Assembly: GCF_000787375.1 (NCBI RefSeq)
Contig: NZ_JRJU01000011.1
Location: forward strand, 1 to 64,000
Source: Halalkalibacter okhensis
Lineage (GTDB): Bacteria > Bacillota > Bacilli > Bacillales > Bacillaceae_D
Direction of reading: 5' to 3'
DNA: 64,000 nucleotides
Positions 44,203 to 53,862 of this stretch are shown here, piece by piece (position 1 is the first letter of the stretch; each line of letters starts with the position of its first letter). Below the pieces are notes generated by a model that saw only the letters and a list, made by a program, of their open reading frames with translations, made no database searches and was not told the origin of the DNA. The translations under genes and the position numbers were made by a program.

Positions 44203-45402
44203 TTAAGACGCTTGTTTAACGACTTCACTAACCACTCTCTTTTTCGGAACCGATACTAATTTCGCCATGACAAGAGCCAACGCACAAAATAAGGAGGAAA
44301 GCAAAAACGCTTGGGTTAAAGGAATCGCTTTTACGATCATCGGACCTGCAAAGGCAGAAATTCCGTATGCTTGATACATAAAACCATAGTTGCTTCCCAT
44401 ATTTCTCGTACCATAGTAATCGGCTGTAATCGAAGGAAACAATGCCAAGAAGCCCCCGAAACAAAAACCTATTAATGAAACAGAAATCAAAAAGGTTGTA
44501 TAGTTCATCGCCCCTGTACTCATATAAAACATAATAAGTGCTGTAAGACCATAAATGATCATTAACGTATTCATCCGACCAAGCGTGTCTGAAACTCTTC
44601 CTAACACAATTCGTCCAGCTGCATTAAATAACGCGATGACCATAACAGCATTAGCTGCTTTTTCCATATTTAAATTCACAATATCAACACCAATATCAAC
44701 CGCAAAGCTAATAACCATCAATCCAGACATACTCCCAAACAAGAACATAAACCATAATAAATAAAATTGATATGTTCCTAGCATTTGTTTAGATGAAAAA
44801 TTATTACTTAATTCTGGTATTGCATGAGAAGAAGTTCTTGATCCTTTTTCTGCTGGTGGATTTTTCAGTAATTGTGCTCCACCTACAACTAAGATTATAT
44901 ATATAAATCCTAAATATAAAAATGTTGACGAAACGCCTGTACCGACAATTAGCCACTCAATAACAGGTTTAAAAATTAATCCACCTAGTCCAAAACCAGC
45001 AACAGCTACCCCACTAATTAAACCTCTTTTGTCAGGAAACCACTTTACACATGCTGATAATGGGCATACATATGTCATCCCAATTCCAATTCCACCAATG
45101 ACACCATAAAAGAAATACAATTGAAGTAACGTTGTTGCTTGGCTAGCTAGAATTAACCCAAGACCGAGCAAGCATCCTCCAATTGTTGCAACCCATCTTG
45201 GACCAATCCTATCCTGAAGTCTTCCAGCAAAAATGGTTGCTAACGCAAAGGTTGCAATTGTAATGGAAAACGTCACAACTACATCTTCTCTCACCCAACC
45301 AAACTTACTCATTAATGGCTGATTAAATAAGCTCCATGCATACACGGCTCCTAAATTAATTTGAATAATCACTGCTCCTAATACGACTAACCATCTATTC
45401 AC
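44203..45402 (-). CDS. OFA-family MFS transporter, copy 2
   Basis: A 399-residue twelve-helix carboxylate transporter. Diagnostic segments are INLGAVYAWSLFNQPLMSKFGW in helix 1, GIGGIGIGMTYVCPLSACVKWFPDKRGLISGVAVAGFGLGGLI and AAGRIVLGRVSDTLGR. It differs enough from the 31583 copy to suggest another substrate. The GTG at 45402 follows GAGGACATCACA. Confidence 0.88.
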   Translation of the reverse strand: MNRWLVVLGAVIIQINLGAVYAWSLFNQPLMSKFGWVREDVVVTFSITIATFALATIFAGRLQDRIGPRWVATIGGCLLGLGLILASQATTLLQLYFFYGVIGGIGIGMTYVCPLSACVKWFPDKRGLISGVAVAGFGLGGLIFKPVIEWLIVGTGVSSTFLYLGFIYIILVVGGAQLLKNPPAEKGSRTSSHAIPELSNNFSSKQMLGTYQFYLLWFMFLFGSMSGLMVISFAVDIGVDIVNLNMEKAANAVMVIALFNAAGRIVLGRVSDTLGRMNTLMIIYGLTALIMFYMSTGAMNYTTFLISVSLIGFCFGGFLALFPSITADYYGTRNMGSNYGFMYQAYGISAFAGPMIVKAIPLTQAFLLSSLFCALALVMAKLVSVPKKRVVSEVVKQAS

Positions 45403-45463
45403 TGTGATGTCCTCCCCATGCTTTTTTCACTTCTCATTATTAGAATAGTTTGAAAACAAAACT

Positions 45464-45504
45464 AAAGAGACCAACGGTGATTAAATCTCATCGTTAGTCT
45501 CTTT
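45464..45504 (-). terminator. Terminator of the 45690-46328 gene
   Basis: AAAGAGACCAACGGTGA pairs with TCTCATCGTTAGTCTCTTT; on the minus strand TAGTTTTG follows. The 185 bases between it and the gene show no other feature. Confidence 0.7.
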
Positions 45505-45689
45505 TGTACTCACATTGTGCTTACTTAAGCTACCACATATCTATATTTAGTCTAATAATCATTCTTTGCAAATTACTATTGATTTCTCTTACCCTTGTTC
45601 ATGTAAACATTGGTCAAAAGCTATCTACGAATCTCGCAAATTCATACCTGACTTATTATAGTAGAAAAGTTCAATCACTGTCAATGAAA

Positions 45690-46328
45690 CTATAAAGCTC
45701 TTTTACATCCGTTTGCTAAAGAAACGGATGCTATATAACCAAAAACAATCATAAGATCAAATAGTAAAACGATACTCCATGTATATGAAAGCATGAAATA
45801 AAGTGGACTAGCTAATAGATCATAATTAATTGGACCAAACCAGCTACCTATAATCGAATAGGTAAAATCGGTAAAATTTTCATAATGAAAACGATCAATC
45901 ACAAACCAAATCATATGCATAACTCCAAATGCGCTTGTATGAAGCAGTAACAACAAGCACCGGTACGTTAATTCTTCCTTTAATTCGACTTGAGTATCCG
46001 AGCGATTGTGTCTCTTACTCCTCCTGTCGAACTTTCTCTTAATAAAACGATCTAACCGAGCAAAATCGGAGCTTCCTAACGTACAAGCGTATGTAATAAA
46101 AAGGACGATCACGATTTGAAAGAAAGAAATCTCTCCTGTAAAGTAAAAATCGATTCCTCCTAATAATATTTGGAAAATATTAATACCCACTATAAAAAAC
46201 AACCACATTTGACTTAATCGATCAAAGCGTAACCAATAACGACTAAGCAAGAAAAAAAACACTAATACCCATGTAAGCCCCTCAGACACAACAAATAACA
46301 ACCATCCATTTTCATGTATATATAACAC
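45690..46328 (-). CDS. Integral membrane protein, unrecognised
   Basis: A 212-residue protein with about six hydrophobic helices. A cytoplasmic loop between helices 3 and 4 is very basic (RLDRFIKRKFDRRSKRHNRSD). The GTG start follows AAGGAGGAAGAAA. No transport or enzyme motif is visible, and function is unknown. Confidence 0.75.
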   Translation of the reverse strand: MLYIHENGWLLFVVSEGLTWVLVFFFLLSRYWLRFDRLSQMWLFFIVGINIFQILLGGIDFYFTGEISFFQIVIVLFITYACTLGSSDFARLDRFIKRKFDRRSKRHNRSDTQVELKEELTYRCLLLLLHTSAFGVMHMIWFVIDRFHYENFTDFTYSIIGSWFGPINYDLLASPLYFMLSYTWSIVLLFDLMIVFGYIASVSLANGCKRAL

Positions 46329-46542
46329 TTTCTTCCTCCTTCCTTTTCATGCTTGTCTTGATAACTATGATAAAAACAAGCGTCTAATGCGCAGCTTTCA
46401 ATGAATTTGTAGTCGAATCCTTAAGAATACAGGCCAGGTTTTACATCGCCTGAGCACAAGAACTTCTATTTCTTTTTGCATATATTATAGAGCCAATGGT
46501 TCTACTTAATGGATTAATAAGGAAGGTAAGGAGTGATTGATC

Positions 46543-47220
46543 ATGCTAATGAAATGGCTATCATCATTGGGGATAGGTTCTGCAAAAGTAAATACCATAT
46601 TATTTAATAATGAAGTTGAGCGTGGGAAGGAAGTAAATGGAGAGGTCCATATAATAGGCGGAAAGGTTCCACAACGGATTTCAGAGGTGTATATCCATGT
46701 CGATACTGAATTTCAACGAAACCATGATGATATGACTGAAATACACGAAATGACCGAGTCCATTCTTGAAAGAAAAATCACCGCCCCCCTCTTCATTAAA
46801 CCAAATGAAGAAAAAGTCGTTCCATTTTCTTTTGCGTTGCCTCACTATACACCTATTACTTTTCGAAATCAAAAAATTCACATACACACTGAGTTAAAGA
46901 TTAATTTTCTTAACCACCCCGTTGACGAACATGATTTCGTAGTTTTTGACCCTTTTATTGATGAAATATTACATTATTTTATGTACAATGGGTTTCGCCA
47001 TACGGTTAACAGCGGACTTTGTCATCGTAAACCTCTTACAAAGTCAAATCCCACTCATTGCTTACAAGCTTTTGAATTAGTAGACGACCACGAAAGAAAA
47101 ATATATTTTATTGGCAACGAACAGAACATTATCCTTTCAATGATAGAAGGCAACCAAAAAAAGCAAGTATCTTTGGATCGCCGAAAAAATATTTATAAAC
47201 AATTATGCAGACTTTACTAA
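46543..47220 (+). CDS. spo0M: Sporulation-control protein Spo0M-like
   Basis: A 225-residue arrestin-fold protein of the Spo0M family, which modulates entry into sporulation. It has SLGIGSAKVNTILFNNEVERGKEVNGEVHIIGGKVPQRISEVYIHVDTEF and PLFIKPNEEKVVPFSFALPHYTPIT. It is shorter than B. subtilis Spo0M and lacks much of its acidic C-terminal tail. The ATG at 46543 has GGAG nine bases upstream. Confidence 0.85.
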   Translation: MLMKWLSSLGIGSAKVNTILFNNEVERGKEVNGEVHIIGGKVPQRISEVYIHVDTEFQRNHDDMTEIHEMTESILERKITAPLFIKPNEEKVVPFSFALPHYTPITFRNQKIHIHTELKINFLNHPVDEHDFVVFDPFIDEILHYFMYNGFRHTVNSGLCHRKPLTKSNPTHCLQAFELVDDHERKIYFIGNEQNIILSMIEGNQKKQVSLDRRKNIYKQLCRLY

Positions 47221-47262
47221 TTTCAACCGATAGAATTCCCAAGCAAGATAATATATTTAGGA

Positions 47263-47300
47263 AAAGCCTTATTAGGTTCAACACTCCCCTTTAAGGCTTT
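47263..47300 (+). terminator. Hairpin after spo0M
   Basis: AAAGCCTT pairs with AAGGCTTT over a 22-base loop, 40 bases past the stop; the T run is broken. Confidence 0.5.
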
Positions 47301-47394
47301 GCTGCTTTTCAAATCGACATTGCGTCGATTCTCATACTATTGCTTATTCTTGGGAAAGGTATTAATTAGAAAACTCAAATAAAGAGGTGCCGTT

Positions 47395-48408
47395 ATGGAC
47401 AAACCTATATTAACAGCTTCAGAAATTGGGATGCTTTGGACACAGTACATACAAAACAGTATGACAAATCAGATCCTAAAATATTTCAAGTTAACCGTCG
47501 AGGACAACGACATCAAGTTTCTCGTTGAAAAAAGTTTAACTCTCATTGAAAACGTAAAAAGTAACATACAATCCGTTTTCCGTTCCGAACTTCTCCCAAT
47601 TCCTTATGCATTCTCTGATGCTGATATTAACTTACATGCACCAAAGTTATTTACAGACGATTTGATTTTATTATTCATTGAAACAATGGGAAAAGCTGGA
47701 ACAACAGCATACAGTTTGGCACAAGCAACCTCTACAAGAAGCGATATTAGGGGACTTTTCTCAACCGTATTAGTTGAATACTCAACACTATTAAACAAAA
47801 CAATTGAGGTTAGTTTAGAGAAAGGCTTATATGTTAGACCACCTTCTATTACAAAACCAGATGAAGTTGAATTTATTGAAGGAAAAGCCTATTTTTCAAG
47901 TGGTTTGAATCCATTTCACAAAAGATCGTTAAATGCAGTTGAAATACTGCACCTATTTGAAAATCTAAAAACAAACTCCATTGGAAAAGTGATTTGCACG
48001 GGCTTTGCCCAAACAACGGACAATAAAGAAATTAAAAACTATTTTCTTAAAGGAAAAGAGACAAGCGAAAAACATGCACAGCTCTTCCATAAGCTATTAA
48101 CAGAGTCAAATGTCCCAGCTCCAGTTCCGTCTGATGTGGGTGTTACGGACTCTACGACTCGTGTATTCTCTGACAAATTAATGCTGTTTCTAAAAAGTGT
48201 TTTAAGCGCAACTGGTCAAGGAAATTACTCAACGGCTTCGACTGCAAGTATGCGATATGATTTAATCGGCCATTATCAGAAGCTATCTATTGAAGTGGCC
48301 TTATATGCAAAAGATGGATTCGATATCTTGTTAAAAAACAACTGGCTAGAGGAGCCTCCACAATCAGTTGATCGAAACCAGTTAATTAAAAAAGGAACTC
48401 AATCGTAA
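47395..48408 (+). CDS. DUF3231-family protein
   Basis: A 337-residue helical protein built from two related halves: ILTASEIGMLWTQYIQNSMTNQILKYF near the start and FHKRSLNAVEILHLFENLKTNSIGKVICTGFAQTT in the second. The ASEIGMLWTxY pattern and internal duplication are typical of DUF3231, whose function is unknown though the fold is ferritin-like. GAGGTG precedes the ATG. Confidence 0.88.
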   Translation: MDKPILTASEIGMLWTQYIQNSMTNQILKYFKLTVEDNDIKFLVEKSLTLIENVKSNIQSVFRSELLPIPYAFSDADINLHAPKLFTDDLILLFIETMGKAGTTAYSLAQATSTRSDIRGLFSTVLVEYSTLLNKTIEVSLEKGLYVRPPSITKPDEVEFIEGKAYFSSGLNPFHKRSLNAVEILHLFENLKTNSIGKVICTGFAQTTDNKEIKNYFLKGKETSEKHAQLFHKLLTESNVPAPVPSDVGVTDSTTRVFSDKLMLFLKSVLSATGQGNYSTASTASMRYDLIGHYQKLSIEVALYAKDGFDILLKNNWLEEPPQSVDRNQLIKKGTQS

Positions 48409-48426
48409 ATGATTGAGTTCCTTTTT
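48389..48426 (+). terminator. Terminator of the DUF3231 gene
   Basis: AAAAAGGAACTCAATC pairs perfectly with GATTGAGTTCCTTTTT; the stop codon lies in the loop. Confidence 0.85.
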
Positions 48427-48494
48427 CGAAGGCACCTTCTAGCAAATGACTCTTACCCATCCCAGGCTAGGCGCTTGTCCTAGATTTTTTCCGA

Positions 48495-48683
48495 TTAATC
48501 GCTTTTATCATTGCGCTCTTTGTGCATTTCTAGTGATAACTCCTGCAAGTATTTAGGGATTTGATTAGGCTTTTCACAATTATTGCAATATACTTGTTGA
48601 GCTATCCAAAAGTATTCTCTCATGATGTGCTCTACAATCGGCTTGGGCATTCCACAATGATCACAAAATATAATATAGTCCAT
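48495..48683 (-). CDS. Small CxxC zinc-ribbon-like protein
   Basis: A 62-residue protein with two CxxC pairs (FCDHCGMPKP and YCNNCEKPNQ) about 25 residues apart, which should bind one zinc. GGAGGGTGAACA precedes the ATG. The charged C-terminus has no motif. It may be a small nucleic-acid or protein-binding zinc ribbon; role unknown. Confidence 0.7.
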   Translation of the reverse strand: MDYIIFCDHCGMPKPIVEHIMREYFWIAQQVYCNNCEKPNQIPKYLQELSLEMHKERNDKSD

Positions 48684-48859
48684 TGTTCACCCTCCTTAGC
48701 ACATATATCTAAATAATACTTCACCATTATTTATGCACTTACTTCTAGTTATATTCACTATATTCATAGATGTAAAGGCGTATGAATCTTTTTTGTAAGG
48801 AATTTCTTTCTCTGATTATAACAAAAATTAGATGAACTGTCTTGCTTCTAGCACAACGA

Positions 48860-48903
48860 AAAATGCTGTATAAACGGTCGTATTTGACCTTTTATACAGC
48901 ATT
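48860..48903 (-). terminator. Terminator of the PepSY gene
   Basis: AATGCTGTATAAA pairs with TTTATACAGCATT, and GGTC with GACC inside, ten bases after the stop. Confidence 0.75.
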
Positions 48904-48913
48904 CATCTATTTA

Positions 48914-49738
48914 CTAATCCCAGTCTACAGCTAAAATTTCTCCTGTATACGCGTCTATATCAACATCCACATCTTCTCCATTTTCTCTCTCAATCTCAAT
49001 TTCATAAATAAGTCTTCCCTTTTCAAATTCGAGATCTAAATCTTCAACTGTTCCACCTTTAACATAATTAAGCGCAATATTACTTGCCTCTTGGGCAGTC
49101 AGACGCTCTCCATCCCTTTTTGCAACCTCTGTTACTGAATCTTGCTTAGCTGAAATCATTTTAAGCAAATCATCCTCTATATATAGAACCTCACCTGACA
49201 TTGCATCTACGTAAATATCTCCATCTTCACCTTTGATTTTTGCTTCTATTTCATATACGTACTGTCCCCATTTTTTTTCAAGCTCTATTTCTTTTACGCT
49301 ACCTTCTCCGACGGATTCTATCGCCCTTTTCTTAGCCTCAGCGACATCAATCTTCATATCCTCAGCTATTGGTGTCTTTAATAAATCATCATCTATTTCA
49401 ATAATCTCACCTGTAAAAGCATCTACTTCAAAATCATAATCATTTCCTTCATATTTTAATTCAACCTCATAAATTACTTCCCCATCATCTGAATCCAGTT
49501 CTATTTCTTTTATTTGACCTGGAAGAACCTCTTTCACCTTTGAAATAGCTTGCTCTTTCGTCAACTTTGCCCGTTTATCATTTTTTTGGCTCTGCTCACT
49601 CGCTTCTTCAGCAACTCCCTTCTCCAGGACGATTTCTGATTCATTTGCAACAGACGGATCTTTATCTGCTGCAGCAACCCCCATTGTAGCTGCCCCGGCT
49701 ACAACTAAACTCGTTACAATAATTGGCCACTTTTTCAT
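48914..49738 (-). CDS. Exported protein with three PepSY domains
   Basis: A 274-residue protein with a signal peptide (MKKWPIIVTSLVVAGAATMGVAAA). Three tandem PepSY-type repeats follow, each ending in a motif like YDFEVDAFTGEIIEIDDD, GDIYVDAMSGEVLYIEDD and VDVDIDAYTGEILAVDWD. PepSY domains are thought to inhibit proteases or sense the envelope. The ATG at 49738 is ten bases from GGAAGG; an earlier in-frame ATG overlaps it. It lies downstream of a second PepSY gene and a two-component system. Confidence 0.88.
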   Translation of the reverse strand: MKKWPIIVTSLVVAGAATMGVAAADKDPSVANESEIVLEKGVAEEASEQSQKNDKRAKLTKEQAISKVKEVLPGQIKEIELDSDDGEVIYEVELKYEGNDYDFEVDAFTGEIIEIDDDLLKTPIAEDMKIDVAEAKKRAIESVGEGSVKEIELEKKWGQYVYEIEAKIKGEDGDIYVDAMSGEVLYIEDDLLKMISAKQDSVTEVAKRDGERLTAQEASNIALNYVKGGTVEDLDLEFEKGRLIYEIEIERENGEDVDVDIDAYTGEILAVDWD

Positions 49739-49854
49739 GTTTATCATTCCTTCCTTTCTTATTCAATTATCATGATACCCATCCTTTCTGAAAGTACATG
49801 GTGAGGAAAATGAGAATTTGATGAGAATCTCCAAGACGATCTAACCAAAAACAG

Positions 49855-49895
49855 GGGTGTCTCATAAGGTCTGTTTTTGACCTCTAGAGACACCC
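49855..49895 (-). terminator. Terminator hairpin (GGTGTYYC family copy)
   Basis: GGGTGTCTC pairs with GAGACACCC, with GGTC/GACC pairing inside. On the minus strand CTGTTTTTGG follows. Related copies stand at 10782 and 58865. Confidence 0.75.
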
Positions 49896-49898
49896 TCG

Positions 49899-50648
49899 CT
49901 AGTCTTCCCAGATAATAGTGATAAGTTCACCAGTGATAGCATCAATAATCACATCAACTTCAACGTCTTCATCCTTTAGTTCCATCTCGATTTCATAGAT
50001 AAGTTTTCCATTTTCCTCTTCAAGATCTACATCATCTACCGTACCATCAATATGTGAAAGTGCAATTCGTATCGCCTCTTCCTCTCCGATTAGCTGCTGC
50101 TCTTGATTTGGATGTTCTATCGCTTCATCCTCCAAAGCATAGAAAAGCACTTCACCACTATATGCATTAAGGACCACCTCACCGGTTCCGTTTTGTTGCC
50201 TTACTTCCACGGCATATACAGCAACTCCATCTAGTATCTGTTGTTCTACTTCTAGGATAACCACATCATCATCAAGCTCAAAGTCAATTACCTCTTTTAT
50301 TTCACGTTGAGTGAGCAGCGTTTTTTCTGTTATCTCTTCTAAATCCGTTTCCTCATATTCAATATTTCCAGACTGAAGAACAAGAGATAGAATATCTCCA
50401 TTATATGGATCGACAATGACCTCATAGAGCCGACCATCATTTACCAATTCGATCTTATAAACCGATTGACCAAATTGTTCTGCTTTGTTAAAGGAGTGGA
50501 TTGATCCACCATACTGTTCAATAATTCCTTCTCTTATTTCATCTTCACCTAAAGTAGCTTGTGCAGGTTGCAGAAATGAAATGGCAACAATCATCGCAAT
50601 CACAATGGCAAAACCAATGAGAAAACGACTTATCCATGTCTTCGTCAA
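49899..50648 (-). CDS. Membrane-anchored PepSY-domain protein
   Basis: A 249-residue protein with one N-terminal membrane segment (FLIGFAIVIAMIVAISFL) and PepSY-type repeats ending YEVIVDPYNGDILSLVLQ, GEVVLNAYSGEVLFY and VEVDVIIDAITGELITIIWED. The start is TTG, overlapping the kinase stop as TTGA with GGGGGG upstream, so translation is coupled. It may sense or modulate the partner kinase; that is inference from gene order. Confidence 0.88.
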   Translation of the reverse strand: MTKTWISRFLIGFAIVIAMIVAISFLQPAQATLGEDEIREGIIEQYGGSIHSFNKAEQFGQSVYKIELVNDGRLYEVIVDPYNGDILSLVLQSGNIEYEETDLEEITEKTLLTQREIKEVIDFELDDDVVILEVEQQILDGVAVYAVEVRQQNGTGEVVLNAYSGEVLFYALEDEAIEHPNQEQQLIGEEEAIRIALSHIDGTVDDVDLEEENGKLIYEIEMELKDEDVEVDVIIDAITGELITIIWED

Positions 50649-52021
50649 GAATCTTCCCCCCGCCTTTTGTCAAAGTGCATATCTGGTAGCAATACAACAA
50701 ACGTTGAACCAACATTTTCTTTGCTCATCACAGAGATTTCACCCCCATGAGCTTCCACTATCGACTTCGCTATAGCTAACCCAAGACCAGTTCCGCCTGT
50801 TTGGCGACTCCGCGCTTGATCCACTCGAAAGAAACGTTCAAATACATGGGGCAAGCTCTCTTCAGGTATACCTATTCCTTTATCACTAACTTCAAGCTTC
50901 ACATAACTAGGAATATGCGAAAGAACAATCTTCAAGGAATCACTACTATATTTCAGTCCATTTTCTAGCAAAATAAATAACAGTTGTTTCATTCTTGTAT
51001 CATCCGCTAAAACCGTGTAGCTGGCTTGTGCATCAACAAGAATCTCTCTCTCATAGGCTTGCGCGAGCTTTCTGGCTGTTTCAGTCGTTGCTTTTGTAAG
51101 GTCAACTTTTTCTAATTCAACTGTTTTATCTGGTTCCCCAGTTGCTAAAGACAGCATTTGCTTTGTTAAACTCTTCATTCGTTGTGATTCATCATAAATA
51201 GCCTCCACGGCCTCCTTCAACCGATCTGGATCAGACATCCCCCATCGTTTCAATAAGCGAGCGTAACTTTCAATAACCGTTAATGGCGTTTTTAATTCAT
51301 GAGAGGCATCTGAGACAAACTTTTGTTGCTTTTCATAATTAGACTCTAGTAACTCAATCATCCGATTGAACGTCCGTCCCATTTGATCGAGTTCATCTTT
51401 GGACTTTTCTGACACATCGATCCGTTGAAAAGTTCCGCTTTTTTGAATCCCCTCCATCGTGTTAATTAACGATTGAATCGGCCTGACTAATACCCGACTT
51501 AATGAACGACCAGCAAGAAAAGCAGGGATAATAACAAGCAATGATGCTACGATTAGTACGATTCGGAGAATGGTCAACGTCGATTCAAATGTATCCATCC
51601 GCTCAGTATATTCTAACGTAACAACGGATCCATCATTCCAAATTAAAGGAAAACGAGCGATCGCCAAACGCTCGCCATTATGAATGATTTGCTCCTTTTC
51701 TTGCGCCTTTGAAAACATTCTTGGTATAGCACGTAGCGTAGGGTCTTTCGTTATGGTTGTTGCTTCACTGCCATCTTCTCTAATAATTCTAATCATCCCA
51801 TCACCAGGTACGTAAGCAGCAAGTAACTCTGTTTGCCCTGCTGTTAAGCCACGATCTGGCCTGATTACTTCCGCGATCGATTCTGCCTGGACTGATACAC
51901 GTGTTAATTCGGCTTCTCTTGTTAAATGCTCAAATAAAAGGTAGATTCCTCCGTTTACAATGAGCAATAACAAAAATAACCATACAGTTGAAAACCATGT
52001 GATTCTATGTGATATACTCAT
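50645..52021 (-). CDS. Two-component sensor histidine kinase
   Basis: A 458-residue OmpR-type kinase. Two membrane helices (near residues 8-28 and 150-172) bracket an extracellular sensor. A HAMP domain follows, then HisKA with the phosphorylated His in SDASHELKTPLTVIESYARLL, and an HATPase domain with LLENGLKYS (N box), VSDKGIGIPEE (G1), FERFF (F box) and GGTGLGLAIAKSIVEAHGG (G2). Its ATG overlaps the regulator stop as ATGA. It should phosphorylate the response regulator encoded upstream, which is interrupted here. Confidence 0.93.
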   Translation of the reverse strand: MSISHRITWFSTVWLFLLLLIVNGGIYLLFEHLTREAELTRVSVQAESIAEVIRPDRGLTAGQTELLAAYVPGDGMIRIIREDGSEATTITKDPTLRAIPRMFSKAQEKEQIIHNGERLAIARFPLIWNDGSVVTLEYTERMDTFESTLTILRIVLIVASLLVIIPAFLAGRSLSRVLVRPIQSLINTMEGIQKSGTFQRIDVSEKSKDELDQMGRTFNRMIELLESNYEKQQKFVSDASHELKTPLTVIESYARLLKRWGMSDPDRLKEAVEAIYDESQRMKSLTKQMLSLATGEPDKTVELEKVDLTKATTETARKLAQAYEREILVDAQASYTVLADDTRMKQLLFILLENGLKYSSDSLKIVLSHIPSYVKLEVSDKGIGIPEESLPHVFERFFRVDQARSRQTGGTGLGLAIAKSIVEAHGGEISVMSKENVGSTFVVLLPDMHFDKRRGEDS

Positions 52022-52713
52022 GATTTCGGTTCTTTCATGACATACCCTACACCACGAACAGTATGGATAAGCGATTTAGCAAATGGCTTATCAACCTTTT
52101 GCCGTAGATATCGAATATATACATCCACAACATTTGTATCACCAAAGTAATCAAATCCCCACACATGCTCTAAAATTTGTTCACGATTTAACACTTGCTT
52201 CTTGTGCTTTATCAAATAAATCAGAAGCTCAAATTCACGTGGAGTCAATTCGATGCCTAAACTTCCCCTGCTCACTTCTCGAGTTTGTTCATTTATAGAC
52301 AAATCTGCTAACGTAAGTCCCGTTGAATGCTGTGCTGAACCAGCAAAATGAACTCGTAAGCATGCTCGAATTCGAGCTAATAACTCCTCAATTTCAAACG
52401 GTTTCGTTATATAATCATTTGCTCCTTGATCTAGTCCCATTACCTTATCGACTATCGTGTCACGGGCAGTAAGTAAAATGACAGGTGTTTGATTTCCACC
52501 TGCTCGCATTCTACGTAACACTTCTATTCCACTTAGAACAGGAAGCATAACATCAAGTAACACTAGTGACTATGAAGCATCCTCCATCTTTTCTATGGCA
52601 GCTCCTCCATTTTCCACAATGACTGTTTGATACCCTTCATGTTCAAGTTCAAGCTGAATGACTCGAGCAATATTCACTTCATCCTCAACAATCAGTATTT
52701 TTGCTTGTTCCAT
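52018..52713 (-). pseudogene. OmpR-family response regulator interrupted by an in-frame TAG
   Basis: Reading from the ATG at 52713 (after GAGGG) gives a normal receiver start, MEQAKILIVEDEVNIARVI, with acid-pocket residues E10 and D11. Codon 48 (52570-52572) is TAG. The same frame continues with LVLLDVMLP (phosphoacceptor D54), T82, K104 and an intact winged-helix domain, so no bases are inserted or deleted. Many homologues have an aromatic residue near codon 48, so a single TAT/TAC to TAG change would explain it. Restart at GTG 52563 would yield a receiver without its acid pocket. Confidence 0.85.
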
Positions 52714-53026
52714 AATCATTCCCTCTCATAGAGAAGTTTTTTACCATCAATTGCAGATTTATTTTACCACAATCTTAGGAAAGAAAAGGTATTTTCGCTC
52801 TAAAGAGGGTTCAAAGGTAAATGACTTGTCATTTCTAAATTGCCATAGCTCTCTCCTCTCTCTTCTTCATTCAGCTGACTCACCAAATCACCAAACTTGT
52901 CCATACTTTCCCACACCTCTGTTACAATCGTAATCTAATTGTTATTAGCCTGTTCTTTGTCTCTAGCAAATTCATGATAGAATCAGTTCAGTAAGTTACA
53001 TAATGAATTTTGGAGGTATTCTATTT
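52714..53026. other. Gap between the regulator and LysM genes
   Basis: This 313-base divergent gap must hold both promoters. Near the LysM gene, TGTTAT-TAGCC-TGTTCT (52940-52956) resembles the WalR direct repeat TGTWAH-N5-TGTWAH with one mismatch, as expected for YocH-like genes. Nothing else is evident. Confidence 0.4.
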
Positions 53027-53824
53027 ATGCGAAAAAACATCGTTTCATTAGTAACAGCCGCTGCACTTGTTGGTACTTTAGGTTTTGGGATAAACGCTTC
53101 TGCGCAAGAGGTAACCGTTAATAAGGGAGATACGCTCTGGTCAATTGCCAATAACAATAATATTCAATTAGAAGAACTAAAAGAATGGAATAACCTTTCT
53201 AGTAATCTCATCTTTCCAGGAGACCGACTAGACGTTTCTCGTCCAGAGAAGAAGGAAAAAGAGTCAACGTCCTCTAACGATAAAGGGCAATACACCATTC
53301 AAAAAGGAGACACACTTTTTTCAATTGCTCGAAAATTTGACGGAGTAACCACAACAAAGTTACAAGAGTGGAATCAGATAGCTGACCCTAATCTGATCGT
53401 TGCTGGTGATGTCCTTAATGTAAATGGATCATCAAGTGGTTCAAACGAGGCTGAAGCAACTCCAGTAAAGGAACAAACAGAGAAGACTGAAGCACCTGCT
53501 GAATCTGAACAATCAGATTCTAACGAAGATATCGCTAAAGAGCTAACTGTGACTGCAACAGCTTACACGGCATCATGCAACGGTTGCTCTGGAATTACGG
53601 CAACAGGATTAAACTTACTGGATAATCCAGATAAAAAAGTGATTTCTGTTGATCCATCTGTCATCCCGTTAGGTTCAGAAGTCTATGTTGAAGGTTATGG
53701 ACATGCTGTAGCTGGTGATACTGGCGGGGCTATAAAAGGAAACAAGATTGATCTATTTATCCCAAATAAGCAAGATGCTATTAACTGGGGTGTACAAGAA
53801 GTTAATGTAAAAGTTTATAAATAA
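53027..53824 (+). CDS. Secreted LysM/3D-domain cell-wall protein, YocH-like
   Basis: A 265-residue protein with a signal peptide (cut likely after NASA). Two LysM repeats follow (VNKGDTLWSIANNNNIQLEELKEWN and IQKGDTLFSIARKFDGVTTTKLQEWN), then a Glu/Thr linker, then a C-terminal 3D domain with TATAYTAS, ISVDPSVIPLGSEVYVEGYG and AGDTGGAIKGNKIDLF, which carries the three Asp residues. It probably cleaves or remodels peptidoglycan outside the cell. The ATG at 53027 has TGGAGG upstream. Confidence 0.93.
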   Translation: MRKNIVSLVTAAALVGTLGFGINASAQEVTVNKGDTLWSIANNNNIQLEELKEWNNLSSNLIFPGDRLDVSRPEKKEKESTSSNDKGQYTIQKGDTLFSIARKFDGVTTTKLQEWNQIADPNLIVAGDVLNVNGSSSGSNEAEATPVKEQTEKTEAPAESEQSDSNEDIAKELTVTATAYTASCNGCSGITATGLNLLDNPDKKVISVDPSVIPLGSEVYVEGYGHAVAGDTGGAIKGNKIDLFIPNKQDAINWGVQEVNVKVYK

Positions 53825-53830
53825 TGCTCA

Positions 53831-53862
53831 AGCCCCAATAGTGTGATCTAGCCATTGGGGCT
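53831..53862 (+). terminator. Hairpin after the LysM gene
   Basis: AGCCCCAAT pairs perfectly with ATTGGGGCT over 14 bases, seven bases past the stop; the T run is imperfect. Confidence 0.65.

Noticed and set aside
52564-52713. Treating the regulator as an intact 181-residue protein from GTG 52563
   Set aside because: The upstream in-frame sequence plainly encodes the missing receiver start, so the short form is a truncated reading of an interrupted gene.
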